A DNA stretch of 64,000 nucleotides, from contig JANEZZ010001909.1 in NCBI GenBank assembly GCA_026122225.1, forward strand, positions 806,001 through 870,000, in the 5' to 3' direction. The notes beneath the pieces are model-generated. The model was not told the origin of the DNA. It worked only from the letters and a program-made list of their open reading frames with translations, and made no database searches. Below, in pieces: positions 9,101-17,074 of the stretch. Within the stretch, counting starts at the first letter, position 1. Every line of letters starts with the position of its first letter. The position numbers and the translations under genes were made by a program. This DNA comes from Heloderma charlesbogerti. Taxonomy: Eukaryota; Chordata; Lepidosauria; Squamata; Helodermatidae.

Positions 9101-11876
9101 GGCCAAAGCTAGCCTACCTGAGGTCCCGGTCCAGCCCTCTGGGCTTCCCCAGATGACCATGCCCCGTTCCCCAGCCCCCCCCCTTTCCCCTGGCTGCTAA
9201 TTGTTTGGTGGTTTCCCATCTTTTCTGCATTTTTCTCCCCATTTGAAAAAGTCAACCCCCCCCCCCTTCCTGGCTTAGTTACTGGCATGAAATGTTTACA
9301 GCTAAAATACGCTGGTTTGGGCCCCGTCCTTTCCCCCTTTGGTCCTGCCCACCACTGAACGGGCCCGCAAGAGCTTCTCTGAAATGGCATTCAGCCCTCA
9401 GGCTGAAAGAGGTTGCACACCCCTGCCTTACTGAGTCAGACCCACGGCCCATCCCACCCAGGCTTCAATTCCCAACAACGGTCAGGGTATGGCCTGTGAG
9501 GTAGATTACCTCTCCCATGGATGTTCTGTTCTGGGCTGTGATAGTGCCTGGCTACTGAGAGGCCTGCTTGGCAAGGCATTTACCTGGTTCTTTATTTCAC
9601 CTGCCCAGTTGGATATGACCAAAAGGTCCTGGCTTGACCAGCTTCCAGCTGCACACGACCAGAGGGGCCTCTGGGAAGCTCAAAGCAGGGCATGTATGCC
9701 ACAGCACCCCACCCGTTCTATATCCCCAGCACATGGTACTCAGAGGTAGAGTACAGTTCAGAGGACTCAATTCCTCCTCCATGACTTTGTCTGATGCCCT
9801 TTCCCTTTTGTTTTAAGCCATTTATATTAGGGTCCATTTTCATGCTCCGTTTAATTACAGCCCCAGCTTAAGATATTTGTTTTAAGACCATCAGAAGAGC
9901 TCCGCTAGACCAAATAATGAGATTCACCATTATTTCAGCTTCCCCCCACCCCTCCGCCTTTCAATAATAACCTCAACCAGATGCCTGCAGGAAGCTCAGA
10001 AAGCATTAACGCAACACAGCTTTCACCACCATCACCACCAGGTAGAAGAGGTAAACTGCTCCTGTCCAAGGATGTTTGATTTAGTTATCATGTCTAATGA
10101 TTAATGTGCCCATCTTCTATGAATTTGGCTTCTTCTTACTAGTATTAATCTGGAGTAAATTGGATTTAATACTGGCCATACAGGCGTCACCTCCCCATCA
10201 TAGCATTCTACAATGTCTTGGGCCTTATTCTCCCTCAAAAATGGGTAACGGTACTGAAATTGGTTACTAGTCCCCAGCTGCTTATTGGCATGAAACATTC
10301 AAAGCAGAGCTCAGTTGGTAAACAATTAAGAACTAAGGTTTATAGGCTCCTGCATCCCCCAAATAACCTTTGGGCCACCCCATATCATATATCTCCATCG
10401 ATGATCATGAGATTCATCATAATTTTCTCCACTTTAACCTGTGTTGGTTCTACTCAATGCTCCTTTAAAAGGTGATGACTTTGGATGACAAGTAGGAATA
10501 AGGAACTGGGGGCATGCACCACTCAGTACACTTTGGCCTGCCTGAAATCATACAGCCCCGCTTTCAGGAGAATGTCCTCTATCAGATGGCACTGTATGAT
10601 GTCTGCCCCATTGCTTTGTTTGGGCACAAGACACTGTCAAAATAAACAGAAAAGAATAAGGGATTCAGGGTGCGCATCCCATAATAAAGCTTTGGGCCAC
10701 CCCACAGCCTCCAGGTGTCTGTCCTCCATGCCAAGGGTGGATGAAAGTAGATCTCCCGATGTTTTGGACTTCAACTCCCAGTATTCCTGACTACTGCTTA
10801 TGCTGGCAAGGTCTTCTGGGAGTTGAAATCCTAAAATCTGGAGATCTACCTTCTGCCCACCCCTGCTCTATGAGATGGCACTGAATCACATCTGGCCAGG
10901 CCTCAGGGACCTGTTCTGCATCCAACTGCAAGATCACTGAGAAACTTACCTCCTTGGAAACTCTGGGAAGGCTCCAGTTCTGCAAATTCCGGGCAACATA
11001 GGCATCTTCATACTGCAAAACGAAGAGGGGGAGGCATGCATGAGAATGGACAGCCAGTTCCAGAGGCAGCAGGTGATGCGAAGTGAATCTCTTACCTTTT
11101 AAAAAAACACAAGTTTCTGGCCCTCATGGCCTTGAAGCTGGGCATGAAAGGAAGCATATATGCACAAAGTCTTGGAAGGCAAGAGGTGTGGCTGAATGAA
11201 GATTTCCAATTTTGGAGGGAGGCAGGAGGCGACATATCTCCTTGCCCTCTCCCCCAAAACCGGGGAAGTGGAATTATGCAAAAAGGGAGAGAGGGAAGAA
11301 GTTGGGGCAGGGGGGAGGCAGGCAGGAAGGGAGGTCTCAATTTGGAGAGGATGGGGGTGTTTCAGAAGCTTTCCCCCTTTAAATTGTTTAAAAAGGGTGG
11401 GGGGAGATTGCACAGGGGACAAGGGCTCTTTCAGGGGGCAAGAGGTCTGGGTGGGGTGCAGGATGGAACTGGGGCAGGGGGATAAAGACGGATTTATTGT
11501 GTGCAGGTGGAAGGAGATGTGGGGGAGGATTTGCATCTTTACAGGAGTTTTGGAACAAATAGCAAACCGGTTTTCTCTGTAAACTGGGGGTGAGGAGTGA
11601 AGTCTCCCCACCCCCAATATTTATAGCAATATTTATGGCGCCCTCCAGGCTGGGGGATGCTGGGAGTTGTAGTCCAACGCCTCTGGAGGGGACCGGGTTT
11701 GGGGAGACTGGATGGGGACAGAAAGGGGGGGATTTCCTCCTGCCTCGTACACTCCCACCCCCCATTCATGCCTCTGTGTTGGAAAGGGGGCGGGGTCTCT
11801 ATGGGGTGAGGATAGAGCCCCCCCGGCCCCCCCCCCCACAAACTCTCACCTGGCCAGAACTGTAATGCGTTGCCAT
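2493..11876 (-). CDS. CFAP126: CFAP126 (Flattop), gene span, exon 3 not located
   Basis: Flattop is a protein of motile cilia and basal bodies, linked in mouse to basal-body positioning and planar polarity. Four minus-strand exons match its conserved blocks: MATHYSSGQ (11850-11876), YEDAYVARNLQNWS (10950-11012), SPWGTYMGTWDMPLKIPPAK (7560-7736), and a tail exon (2493-3131). All visible junctions are phase 0 with GT-AG sites. The mammalian protein has about 24-28 residues between the LQNWS...SKE block and SPWG that no exon here supplies, so one small exon between 7737 and 10949 is missed, diverged or lost. The four exons give about 301 residues, against roughly 177 in human; the excess is all in the last exon. 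Identity rests on remembered family motifs and is strong for the three N-terminal exons. Confidence 0.88.
3215..3690 (-). repeat. L2-like LINE 3' part
   Basis: An antisense LINE 3' end in CFAP126 intron 4. The left part has the 'TTGTATACCACCC' style terminus and A-rich tail. The right part carries the antisense of the C-terminal LINE coding block, reading 'gggaagggcattctgcagatgg' in character. Confidence 0.6.
3740..3920 (-). repeat. Possible Penelope-like 3' end
   Basis: Text such as 'ttttgagatatccagatctcttccatcaggcaaga' in character resembles the antisense of Penelope-like 3' ends. A related plus-oriented stretch lies at about 50150-50520. Confidence 0.35.
4155..4300 (-). repeat. CR1-like LINE 3' fragment (second type)
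   Basis: An antisense copy of a LINE 3' end whose terminus reads GATCCAGCAGGGCTCTTCTTA in sense. A shorter relic of the same lies at 4617-4690. Confidence 0.7.
4312..4515 (+). mobile_element. tRNA-derived SINE, Sauria-like (SINE-A)
   Basis: The 5' part is tRNA-like (GTGTAGTAGTTAGAGCA as A-box region, GGTTCAAGTCC as B-box). The body has CACTGGGTGA and TCACAGGGCTGTTG. The tail reads AAGCTGCCTTGGGTTCC then a short AT-rich end, the form seen in squamate SINEs with a Bov-B-like tail. Other copies: 8000-8225, 12230-12375, 14741-15300 (split), 30975-31090 and 62430-62570. Confidence 0.85.
4738..5250 (-). repeat. L2-like LINE 3' end
   Basis: Antisense LINE 3' end. The right part encodes, on the minus strand, the C-terminal LINE block with YNALYSLGPGYLKD and SRLWNSLL. 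Confidence 0.6.
5258..5905 (+). mobile_element. CR1-like LINE 3' end, long copy
   Basis: Begins with the RT C-terminal region (EKVQKRATKMIKG, LPYEGRLQQLGLFSLEK), then a 3' UTR-like part, and ends at GATCCAGCAGGGCTCTTCTTACG. Same family at 6085-6462, 12478-12668, 20368-20572 (-), 25255-25480 (-), 32650-33235 (-), 49095-49625 and 60605-60790. Confidence 0.88.
6085..6462 (+). repeat. CR1-like LINE 3' fragment
   Basis: Same family as 5258-5905, more diverged. A tRNA-derived SINE follows directly at 6468 and seems inserted near its 3' end. Confidence 0.7.
6468..6700 (+). mobile_element. tRNA-Ala-like SINE with CR1-like tail (SINE-B)
   Basis: The head reads GGGGCTGTAGCTCAGTGGTA (A box) and GGTTCGATCCC (B box), like a tRNA-Ala gene. 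The body has GCCTGAAAGCCTGGAGAGCC and CCAGTCAGTGT. The 3' end, GGGCTAGGTAGACC followed by GGCTGCTTCC, resembles the end of the CR1-like LINE at 5258-5905. Other copies: 17195-17427 (-), 19486-19678 (-), 19680-19835 (-), 19903-20097 (-), 20098-20200 (-), 21343-21535 (-), 21578-21700 (-), 24700-24800 (-), 30768-30975, 46970-47056 (-), 48205-48385 (-), 51562-51745, 53240-53400 (-), 55830-55925 (-), 56650-56715 (-) and 62572-62760 (-). Confidence 0.85.
7560..7736 (-). CDS. CFAP126: CFAP126 exon with SPWGTYMGTW core
   Basis: The exon encodes 59 residues and contains the most conserved block of Flattop (SPWGTYMGTWDMPLKIPPAK, then NLTSRS and LTEWINK). The acceptor CAG lies at 7737-7739 and the donor GTAAAA at 7554-7559, both on the minus strand. 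Both junctions are phase 0. Confidence 0.92.
7864..7900. repeat. TG/TA microsatellite
   Basis: Alternating GTGTGT with a TATATG interruption, about 37 bases. Confidence 0.9.
8000..8225 (+). mobile_element. SINE-A (Sauria-like), near complete
   Basis: Head GTGTAGTGGCTAGAGTG and GGTTCTAGTCC, body CACTGGGTGACTTTGGGCC and TCACAGGGTTGCTGTTG, tail AAGCCGCCTTGGGTTCC ending in GGATATAAATG. This is the best-preserved copy of the family here. Confidence 0.88.
9075..9425 (-). mobile_element. hAT-like MITE (CAGGGGTG ends)
   Basis: The ends are inverted repeats, CAGGGGTGCAGACC at left and GGTTGCACACCCCTG at right. The 8 bases outside are CCTTGCTG and CCTTACTG, seven of eight alike, as expected for a hAT target duplication. 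Relatives lie at 14008-14323, 33240-33545, 58447-58617 plus 59040-59180, and 61533-61852. Confidence 0.75.
9426..10950. other. CFAP126 intron sequence, mostly unassigned
   Basis: Searched on the minus strand for the missing Flattop exon without success. An imperfect inverted repeat around 10745-10865 belongs to the short MITE family listed at 18398-18515. Confidence 0.5.
10950..11012 (-). CDS. CFAP126: CFAP126 exon 2
   Basis: Sixty-three bases encode 21 residues with the conserved LQNWS motif. The acceptor is CAG at 11013-11015, after a short pyrimidine run, and the donor GTAAGT is at 10944-10949 (minus strand). Phase 0 at both ends. Confidence 0.9.
11635..11700. repeat. Half copy of the ACTACAACTCCCA-type MITE
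   Basis: Contains GGGATGCTGGGAGTTGTAGTCC, one arm of the inverted-repeat family at 18398-18515, 23215-23290 and elsewhere. Confidence 0.55.
11850..11876 (-). CDS. CFAP126: CFAP126 exon 1, start codon
   Basis: Nine codons, MATHYSSGQ, followed by the donor GTGAGA at 11844-11849 (minus strand). The human protein also begins with MAT-YS. The ATG at 11876-11874 has a G at +4. Confidence 0.88.
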
Positions 11877-11905
11877 GCCGGCCTCTCTGGACCTTTGTTT
11901 GGGCC

Positions 11906-11918
11906 GTCTCCTAGCAAC
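11906..11918 (+). promoter_or_regulatory. CFAP126: X-box-like RFX motif in CFAP126 promoter
   Basis: GTCTCCTAGCAAC fits the X-box consensus RYYNYY-N-RRNRAC. It lies 30-42 bases upstream of the CFAP126 start codon, in a GC-rich promoter-like stretch. RFX factors use such sites to drive ciliary genes. A CCAAT motif is near 11961. Confidence 0.6.
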
Positions 11919-12229
11919 GGTGGGCTGTGGGCGTGGCCGGCAGGGAAAAAAAGCTTCCAGCCAATGAGAAGGCGAGCTCTTAAGCCGTGCCCCTTCCCAG
12001 CCCTTTCTTTTCGCTCCGTTCCGACGAGCGTTCCCAGCCACGTCCCCCAGCCAACTCTTTCCCCTCCCCTCCATTCAACTAATCTGCTCCGCGTTTCCTG
12101 GTTCCTCCCTAAGGACTAGAAACTTGTTTTTGTAAAAATCAGTTTTAAAGTAATTACAAAAAGAGTTGTGTGTTGGGAGTCTCAGGAGTCTGAACTTTGC
12201 ACGTGGTAGCAAAATGGACGAGGGCTGGG

Positions 12230-12375
12230 GAGGCCCATGTTGAAATCCTTGCTCAGCACACTGGGCCTCCTTCTCTATCCCAGCCTTAACTTACAAGGTG
12301 GTTGTGTGGATAAATGGGGGAGGGAGAACCTTGTATGGCTCCTTGGAGGAAAGACTGAATATAAGTATAACATTA
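12230..12375 (+). repeat. SINE-A, 5'-truncated
   Basis: Carries the body and tail of the Sauria-like SINE (GTGGATAAATGGGGGAGGG, then GAATATAAG). Confidence 0.6.
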
Positions 12376-12477
12376 CTAATAAGAGTGCCACATTCTGTGC
12401 TTTTTCCTGTATGTGTGTGGAATTAGCAGTCACAAGCAACCATCTCCAGGGCCCCCAGGTTTGTTGTGAGCCATGTG

Positions 12478-12668
12478 AAGAAATAATCTATGAAGCATCA
12501 GAAGCAGTCTGCCTATGTATACCAGTCGCTGGGGAACATGGGTGGGAGGGTGCTGTTGCACTCCTGTCCTGCTTGTGGGTTTCCCGTGGGCAGCTGGTTG
12601 GCCACTGTGTGAACAGAATGCTGGACTAGATGGACCCTTGGTCTGATCCAGGAGGGCTCTTCTTAGGG
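12478..12668 (+). repeat. CR1-like LINE 3' end
   Basis: Contains ACCAGTCGCTGGGGAACATG and ends CTGATCCAGGAGGGCTCTTC. Confidence 0.85.
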
Positions 12669-12669
12669 A

Positions 12670-13260
12670 CTTAACTGTGCCTCAGAGCATGCACAGAATT
12701 AATGTTCACTATTAACACAGCCAGATCCCTAATACTCCTGGGTGTGAGCTAACAAGCTGAAAAGGTGTGTCTAGATCGTATTTATTTTATTTTTTAAAAT
12801 AACCATGACCTCTGTAGCATTGAAGTGGATCTGGCAGGATGAATCTGTTTTTTGCTTCTCCTTCCAGATGCTCTACACCAGGGGACTTGGGACTGCCAGT
12901 TTCCCTAATGGGTTTGCTCAATATTTTGTGAAATCCATCCTCAAGGGAGATTCGAATGCAGCTCCAGCCTCTCCTTTACAGCCATGGGGGGGGGGGGTAG
13001 GAACGGCTGAGCCAGGATCTGTGCAGTCTGTCTCTCCCACCACTGAGGTTTTGCTGGCAATCATTAAATTACATTTGCATGCATTGGGCAAAAAGACAGA
13101 TTAATTTACAAGGGATAATTAAAAGAGGCCAGACGTGAGCGCTGAGGCCTGTGGTTTTTCAGCACCGTCTGTTCGCTTTTGTGGGACAATGCGACAAGAG
13201 GACCAGCTCCGTTTGCTAATGAGTCAGACAGTACAGCTTGCTTTGCGTCTCGGCAACACG
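12670..13260. other. Intergenic, unassigned
   Basis: Holds a G run near 12988. The segment 13040-13130 is AT-rich and non-repetitive, and is not obviously coding. Confidence 0.5.
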
Positions 13261-13261
13261 C

Positions 13262-13445
13262 TGCAAGTTTATTTACTTATTATGTATTTATTTTCAGCAT
13301 TTTTAACCTGCTCTTCAGCTAAAAAAGGTTTCCAGAGCAGCTTACAAAAATTAATAATGAGACAGTCCCTGTCCATATAATGGCATATAATCTAAAAGAC
13401 GCGACACAAAAGGAAAAGGGATTGGGAGGGTGTCTGCAGTCCCAG
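13262..13445 (-). repeat. L2-like LINE 3' end
   Basis: Shares CAGAGCAGCTTA, GACAGT and AAAGGGATTGGGAGGG with the antisense copy at 43965-44170. Confidence 0.65.
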
Positions 13446-14007
13446 GGAACGGGACTACAACTGCCAAAACTTGGACTAGGGCTGACCCGACCCCTCTTGG
13501 CCAAGGCTTAAGTAGCCATTTCTACTGGCACTCTGCTCCTCGCCACCAGGAACTAACGTCAAGACTAGGCCCAGAATGGTTGTGGGCTTTTAACGGCCTT
13601 GTCTGCTACAGAAATCCCAATGCTCTGATAGACTGCTCCTGCTCAGAAGTGGACTCCTGCTCTTCAGTGCCACACATCTCCAATATTTGCCTTCACCACT
13701 AGCAGCATTATAACAGCTGAACGGTCTAAACTGTACCAGGGTCAAAGAGAAGCTTCTATAGTGCTGTTTTGCCTGCCCTGCTGCCCTTACCAAGCCTCTT
13801 GAGTAAGCTGCAAGTTGGCTTTGGAGCTGCCTTTTTTAGGGTGTGGGGTCTGGAAAGGTGCATAATTATTCTGTAGTGAAAAGAAAAACATTATATAGGC
13901 AGCTGTCTCATACCAAGTCAAACTAGTCCAACACTGTCTACTCCCATCAGCTGTAGCTCTACAGGGTCTCAGGCAGAGGGAGGGTCTTTTCCCCTCATCT
14001 GCCACCT

Positions 14008-14323
14008 CAGGGATGTTGAACATCTTTTAGCCTGAGATCTGAATTCCATTTCGGAGAAGGTCTCGGCGGGCCACATTCAGGGCAGAAAGCAAAAGGGGTG
14101 AGGGCAACCCTCCCAGCATCTTTTAACAAAGCTTGTATTGCCAGCAACTAGGCCTTAGGAGAGGCATTTCAACCTTTTAGAATGGGAAAAAACTGCACAA
14201 ACTCCAGGAAACCGCCAAACAGTCAGTGGCTGGGGGAAAGGGGATGGGGCCAGGGGAAGGGCTGTGGATTGAGAGCCCATGGTAGCTGGATTTGGCCCCC
14301 GGCCCTGCTGTTTTGCACCCCTG
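14008..14323 (+). mobile_element. hAT-like MITE (CAGGGNTG ends)
   Basis: Begins CAGGGATGTTGAACATC and ends TTTTGCACCCCTG. The body shares TTTCAACCTTTTAGAATGGG with 33370-33400. No convincing 8-base duplication was found. Confidence 0.6.
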
Positions 14324-14740
14324 TTGTAGCCTGTCTCTTTCTGTCTGCCCTTGCCTTTCCAGTGTCCTACTCTGGATCCAGCAGCAGTCCTAGGAGCGCG
14401 CGACTTTTTCGAGGTGCCCACTTCTGACTGTTTGGCCTAGCGAGAAAACAAACGTTCCCATTGTTGGCCCAAACTCAATCACCCCAGCCTGGTGGAATGC
14501 TGTGCCTACAAGTGAAGGCAGGCCAGGAGCTAGATCCGACAGAAAGCATGGCTCTGGAGCAAGGATTCCAAGGGATCCAGAAGAAGAAGGGGAGAAATTG
14601 TGTGCTCCGTTGTGCCTTTCGTTTTCCTCCCCTGGAAAAAGCTAACACTTGGGTGTGAGGGGGTTGATTTAGCAAGGGTGGGAAAGGCAACGAAGAGGAG
14701 GCACATGAGAGTTTTATAAAACTGTACATGGTGTGAGACA

Positions 14741-15300
14741 GTGTGGTGTAGCAGTTGGCACATAGGATCATAGAACTGAAGAGTTGGAAGGGATCTTTGG
14801 AGGTCATTTAGTCCAACCTCCCCCCCCCCAACACTCAATGCAGGAATCTTGCAACGACAGCATCCCTGTGACACATGACCCGCCAGCTTCGACTTCAATA
14901 CCTCCAGCGAAGGAGAGCCCACCTCCTCCTCAGGCAAGTCCATTCCACTGTGGAACAGCTCTTGCCCTTAGGAAGGTTCTCCTAATGTTTAGCCAAAATC
15001 TGCTTCCCTGCCAATTCCACCCACTGGTTCCAAGTCCTGCCCTCTAGAGCAGCAGAGAAGAACTCTGCTCCCATCTTCTGCATGATGGCCCATCAGGTAT
15101 TTGAAGGCTCCTACCATGTCTCCCTTTTGTCTTCTCCATGTCAGGTTAGGACAAGGGAGACCCAGTTTCAAATCCTGACTTGGCCGCAGAGGGAGACAAC
15201 TAAGGTAATCTTATCTCAGGTAATCTTTCTCTCTCCCGTTCTCTCAGCTTAACCTACCTCACAGGACTGTTGTGAGGCTATAAAAAGGCCTTTCTTGGCA
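14741..15300 (+). mobile_element. SINE-A split by a CR1 insertion
   Basis: The SINE head, GTGTGGTGTAGCAGTTGGCA, stops at about 14760. The SINE resumes at about 15147 with GACCCAGTTTCAAATCC and continues to about 15300. The gap is the antisense CR1 copy. Confidence 0.7.
14763..15150 (-). mobile_element. CR1 LINE 3' end nested in a SINE
   Basis: Starts with the antisense CR1 terminus (AGGATCATAGAACTG, GTTGGAAGGGATC) and runs into the antisense C-terminal ORF2 region (TTCCACTGTGGAACAGCTC). Confidence 0.85.
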
Positions 15301-15559
15301 AGCACACTGGGTGGCAACGGCAGGCATCCCCAGGTGACTGTGAGTCGCCATTTTGATTCCCCAGAATCCCCCTTTAAGGTAGCAGCACTCTGGGGCATTG
15401 TGGGCAATTAAAATGGTGGCTCCCAGCCACTTGGTGCTTCCCACCACAACTGGGCATTTTTAAAAATGGGGGCGGGGGCGCAGGACAGGTTTCAGCACTG
15501 GGCTGTGCCAGGGTGCTGGGGGCTCTGCCGAGACCAGAGCTTCCGCATGTCTATGCCTG

Positions 15560-15945
15560 GCCTGAGTTCTGTTTCTTGACCTGTAAAACACTAAACTCTG
15601 CTGCCCGTGCCATGGCCTACAGATTTCTGTTTGGCAATGGCACGGAGACGGGCCTTCTCTGCAGTGGCCCCTGCCCTGTAGAAAGATCTCCCCTCTGAGG
15701 TAGATCATGCCTCAAAGCTGGCGTGTTTGAAGCGTTGATTGAAAATGTATCTACTTGCTTTGGGTTTTGCCCAGCTATGACCTAGTTTTCTACCAACCTC
15801 AAGATATTATTTTGCGCTTGTTGTGTGGTCTTTTTGGTTTGTTCTGTTTTTGTTTTTATTATTTTGTAAACTGCATTGGTATTTGTTTCAAATGAGAACT
15901 GGTATACAAATATTATTAATAAATACATAAATAAGGTAGGTCTGG
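15560..15945 (+). repeat. L2-like LINE 3' end
   Basis: Sense orientation: a diverged C-terminal coding part, then an AT-rich end with TTATTTTGTAAACTGC and a TATTATTAATAAATA tail. Confidence 0.6.
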
Positions 15946-16084
15946 ACTTGGATACCTCAGGGATTAGGGCTGACATCAAGCAAGGCCGGGCATATATATA
16001 TTTAGACCCTCGGCTGTCTTGCCTGTAGAAACGGCTCTGGGCTGCTGCCAACCGTGATTGCACAGAATTGGGTATACAGGACCA

Positions 16085-16430
16085 GTGCCAAGGGTGGGCA
16101 CATGCCGAGGGCCCACACTCCAGCAGGGGCCACTGATAGGAACCCCCTGGAGTTGCTCCTCCTCTTCGCCATTGCAACCTGCTCGTTCCCCTGCCTCTCC
16201 CTCCAGCCCAGAGAAAGGCGGTGGTGAGAAGGAGGAGGAATAGTTTCCCCGGCCTCCTTGCTCCCTGGCTCTCTGCTTGTCGAGCAAGCAAGGGGGAGCA
16301 GTGTTGCGAAAGAGGCTGAGGAGCAAGAACGGCTGGTGACCATGGCGGTGAGAAGACAGACTCCCCGAGGGAGGGGGCCTGTGGAGGGGTCTCGCCCAGG
16401 GGCCCTCCAAAATCTGGAGCTGGCACCAGT
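16085..16430 (+). repeat. GC-rich dispersed repeat, copy 1
   Basis: Inverted relative to 53515-53870. Shared landmarks are GGAGTTGCTCCTCCTCTTC in one copy against its complement in the other, and AGTGGGCCCC/GGGGCC flanks. The family is not recognised. Confidence 0.6.
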
Positions 16431-16579
16431 TGTGCGCTTCACAAGTGAAGTCATACACATGGGCGTTTAAAGCTCCCCCGCCCCATGAGACCATGAAGCC
16501 CAGGGTCTAAAATTACCTAGCTGCACCATTGCAACAGGACCAAAGGATGCAGGCCTTTTGTTCAAGTCCCTCTGCCTCT

Positions 16580-17007
16580 TATGGCTGGGATGCTGGCTCT
16601 TTCTTGGACCAGTTTGCATTCTTTCTCGAGGCCGTGACCGCGCCCACACCCTTCAGCCGAGAATGCGGCTTGACAATGGCTGCTGTTTGCCCAGCTATGC
16701 CACCGGAGCGTGTTTCCTCGCCTTTCGCTACCAGAAAACATAAATGCCCCCCTTTCACTTTTGTTCTCTGCTTTGGGGTTTTTCTCTCCCCCTTCTTGGC
16801 TCCAAAGGCCCCCCACGAAACCAAATGCCAGGCTCCCATTGGCTCTGGGTTTCTGCAGCGACGGCATCCTTCTGAGACCGACCAGGTTCTTAAACCAAGG
16901 GTGCCACCCTCCGAGGCACTCTTCGGAAAGAGATCGCCGTCCCTGCTGCAGAGTCTTCCCTTCCATGTGGCTCGGAATTGTACAGTAACCCCCCCAAAAC
17001 AAAAGCC
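16580..17007 (+). promoter_or_regulatory. MPZ: Probable MPZ promoter region
   Basis: Single-copy-looking sequence directly upstream of the MPZ start codon. CGCCCACAC at 16641-16649 is one base off the reverse EGR consensus CGCCCACGC, and GACAATGG at about 16672 resembles a SOX site. EGR2 and SOX10 are the known activators of MPZ. No TATA box was noticed, and the transcription start cannot be placed. Confidence 0.4.
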
Positions 17008-17074
17008 ATGGGGTCTCCAGGCAGCACAGGGAAGGAGAGACCCTTTCTGCTCACAGTGCTGGTATCAACGATGG
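17008..17074 (+). CDS. MPZ: MPZ exon 1, signal peptide
   Basis: Sixty-seven bases, 22 codons plus one base, with a strong start context (GCCATGG) and the donor GTAAGT at 17075. The product is N-terminal signal peptide with the hydrophobic run FLLTVLVSTM. Joined to exon 2 it gives a signal peptide ending ALA before Ile30. The 67-base length and phase equal those of human MPZ exon 1, which is why this small exon 12.7 kb upstream was accepted. Confidence 0.9.

Noticed and set aside
11099..11841. Overlapping ORFs on both strands near the CFAP126 promoter
   Set aside because: G- and C-rich runs leave all frames open; no conserved motif.
15782..16494. Overlapping minus-strand ORFs up to 214 codons
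   Set aside because: They lie in L2-like and GC-rich repeat sequence, lack splice or family support, and owe their length to GC content.
12080..17000. SDHC exons between CFAP126 and MPZ
   Set aside because: Looked for because of human gene order; none recognised.
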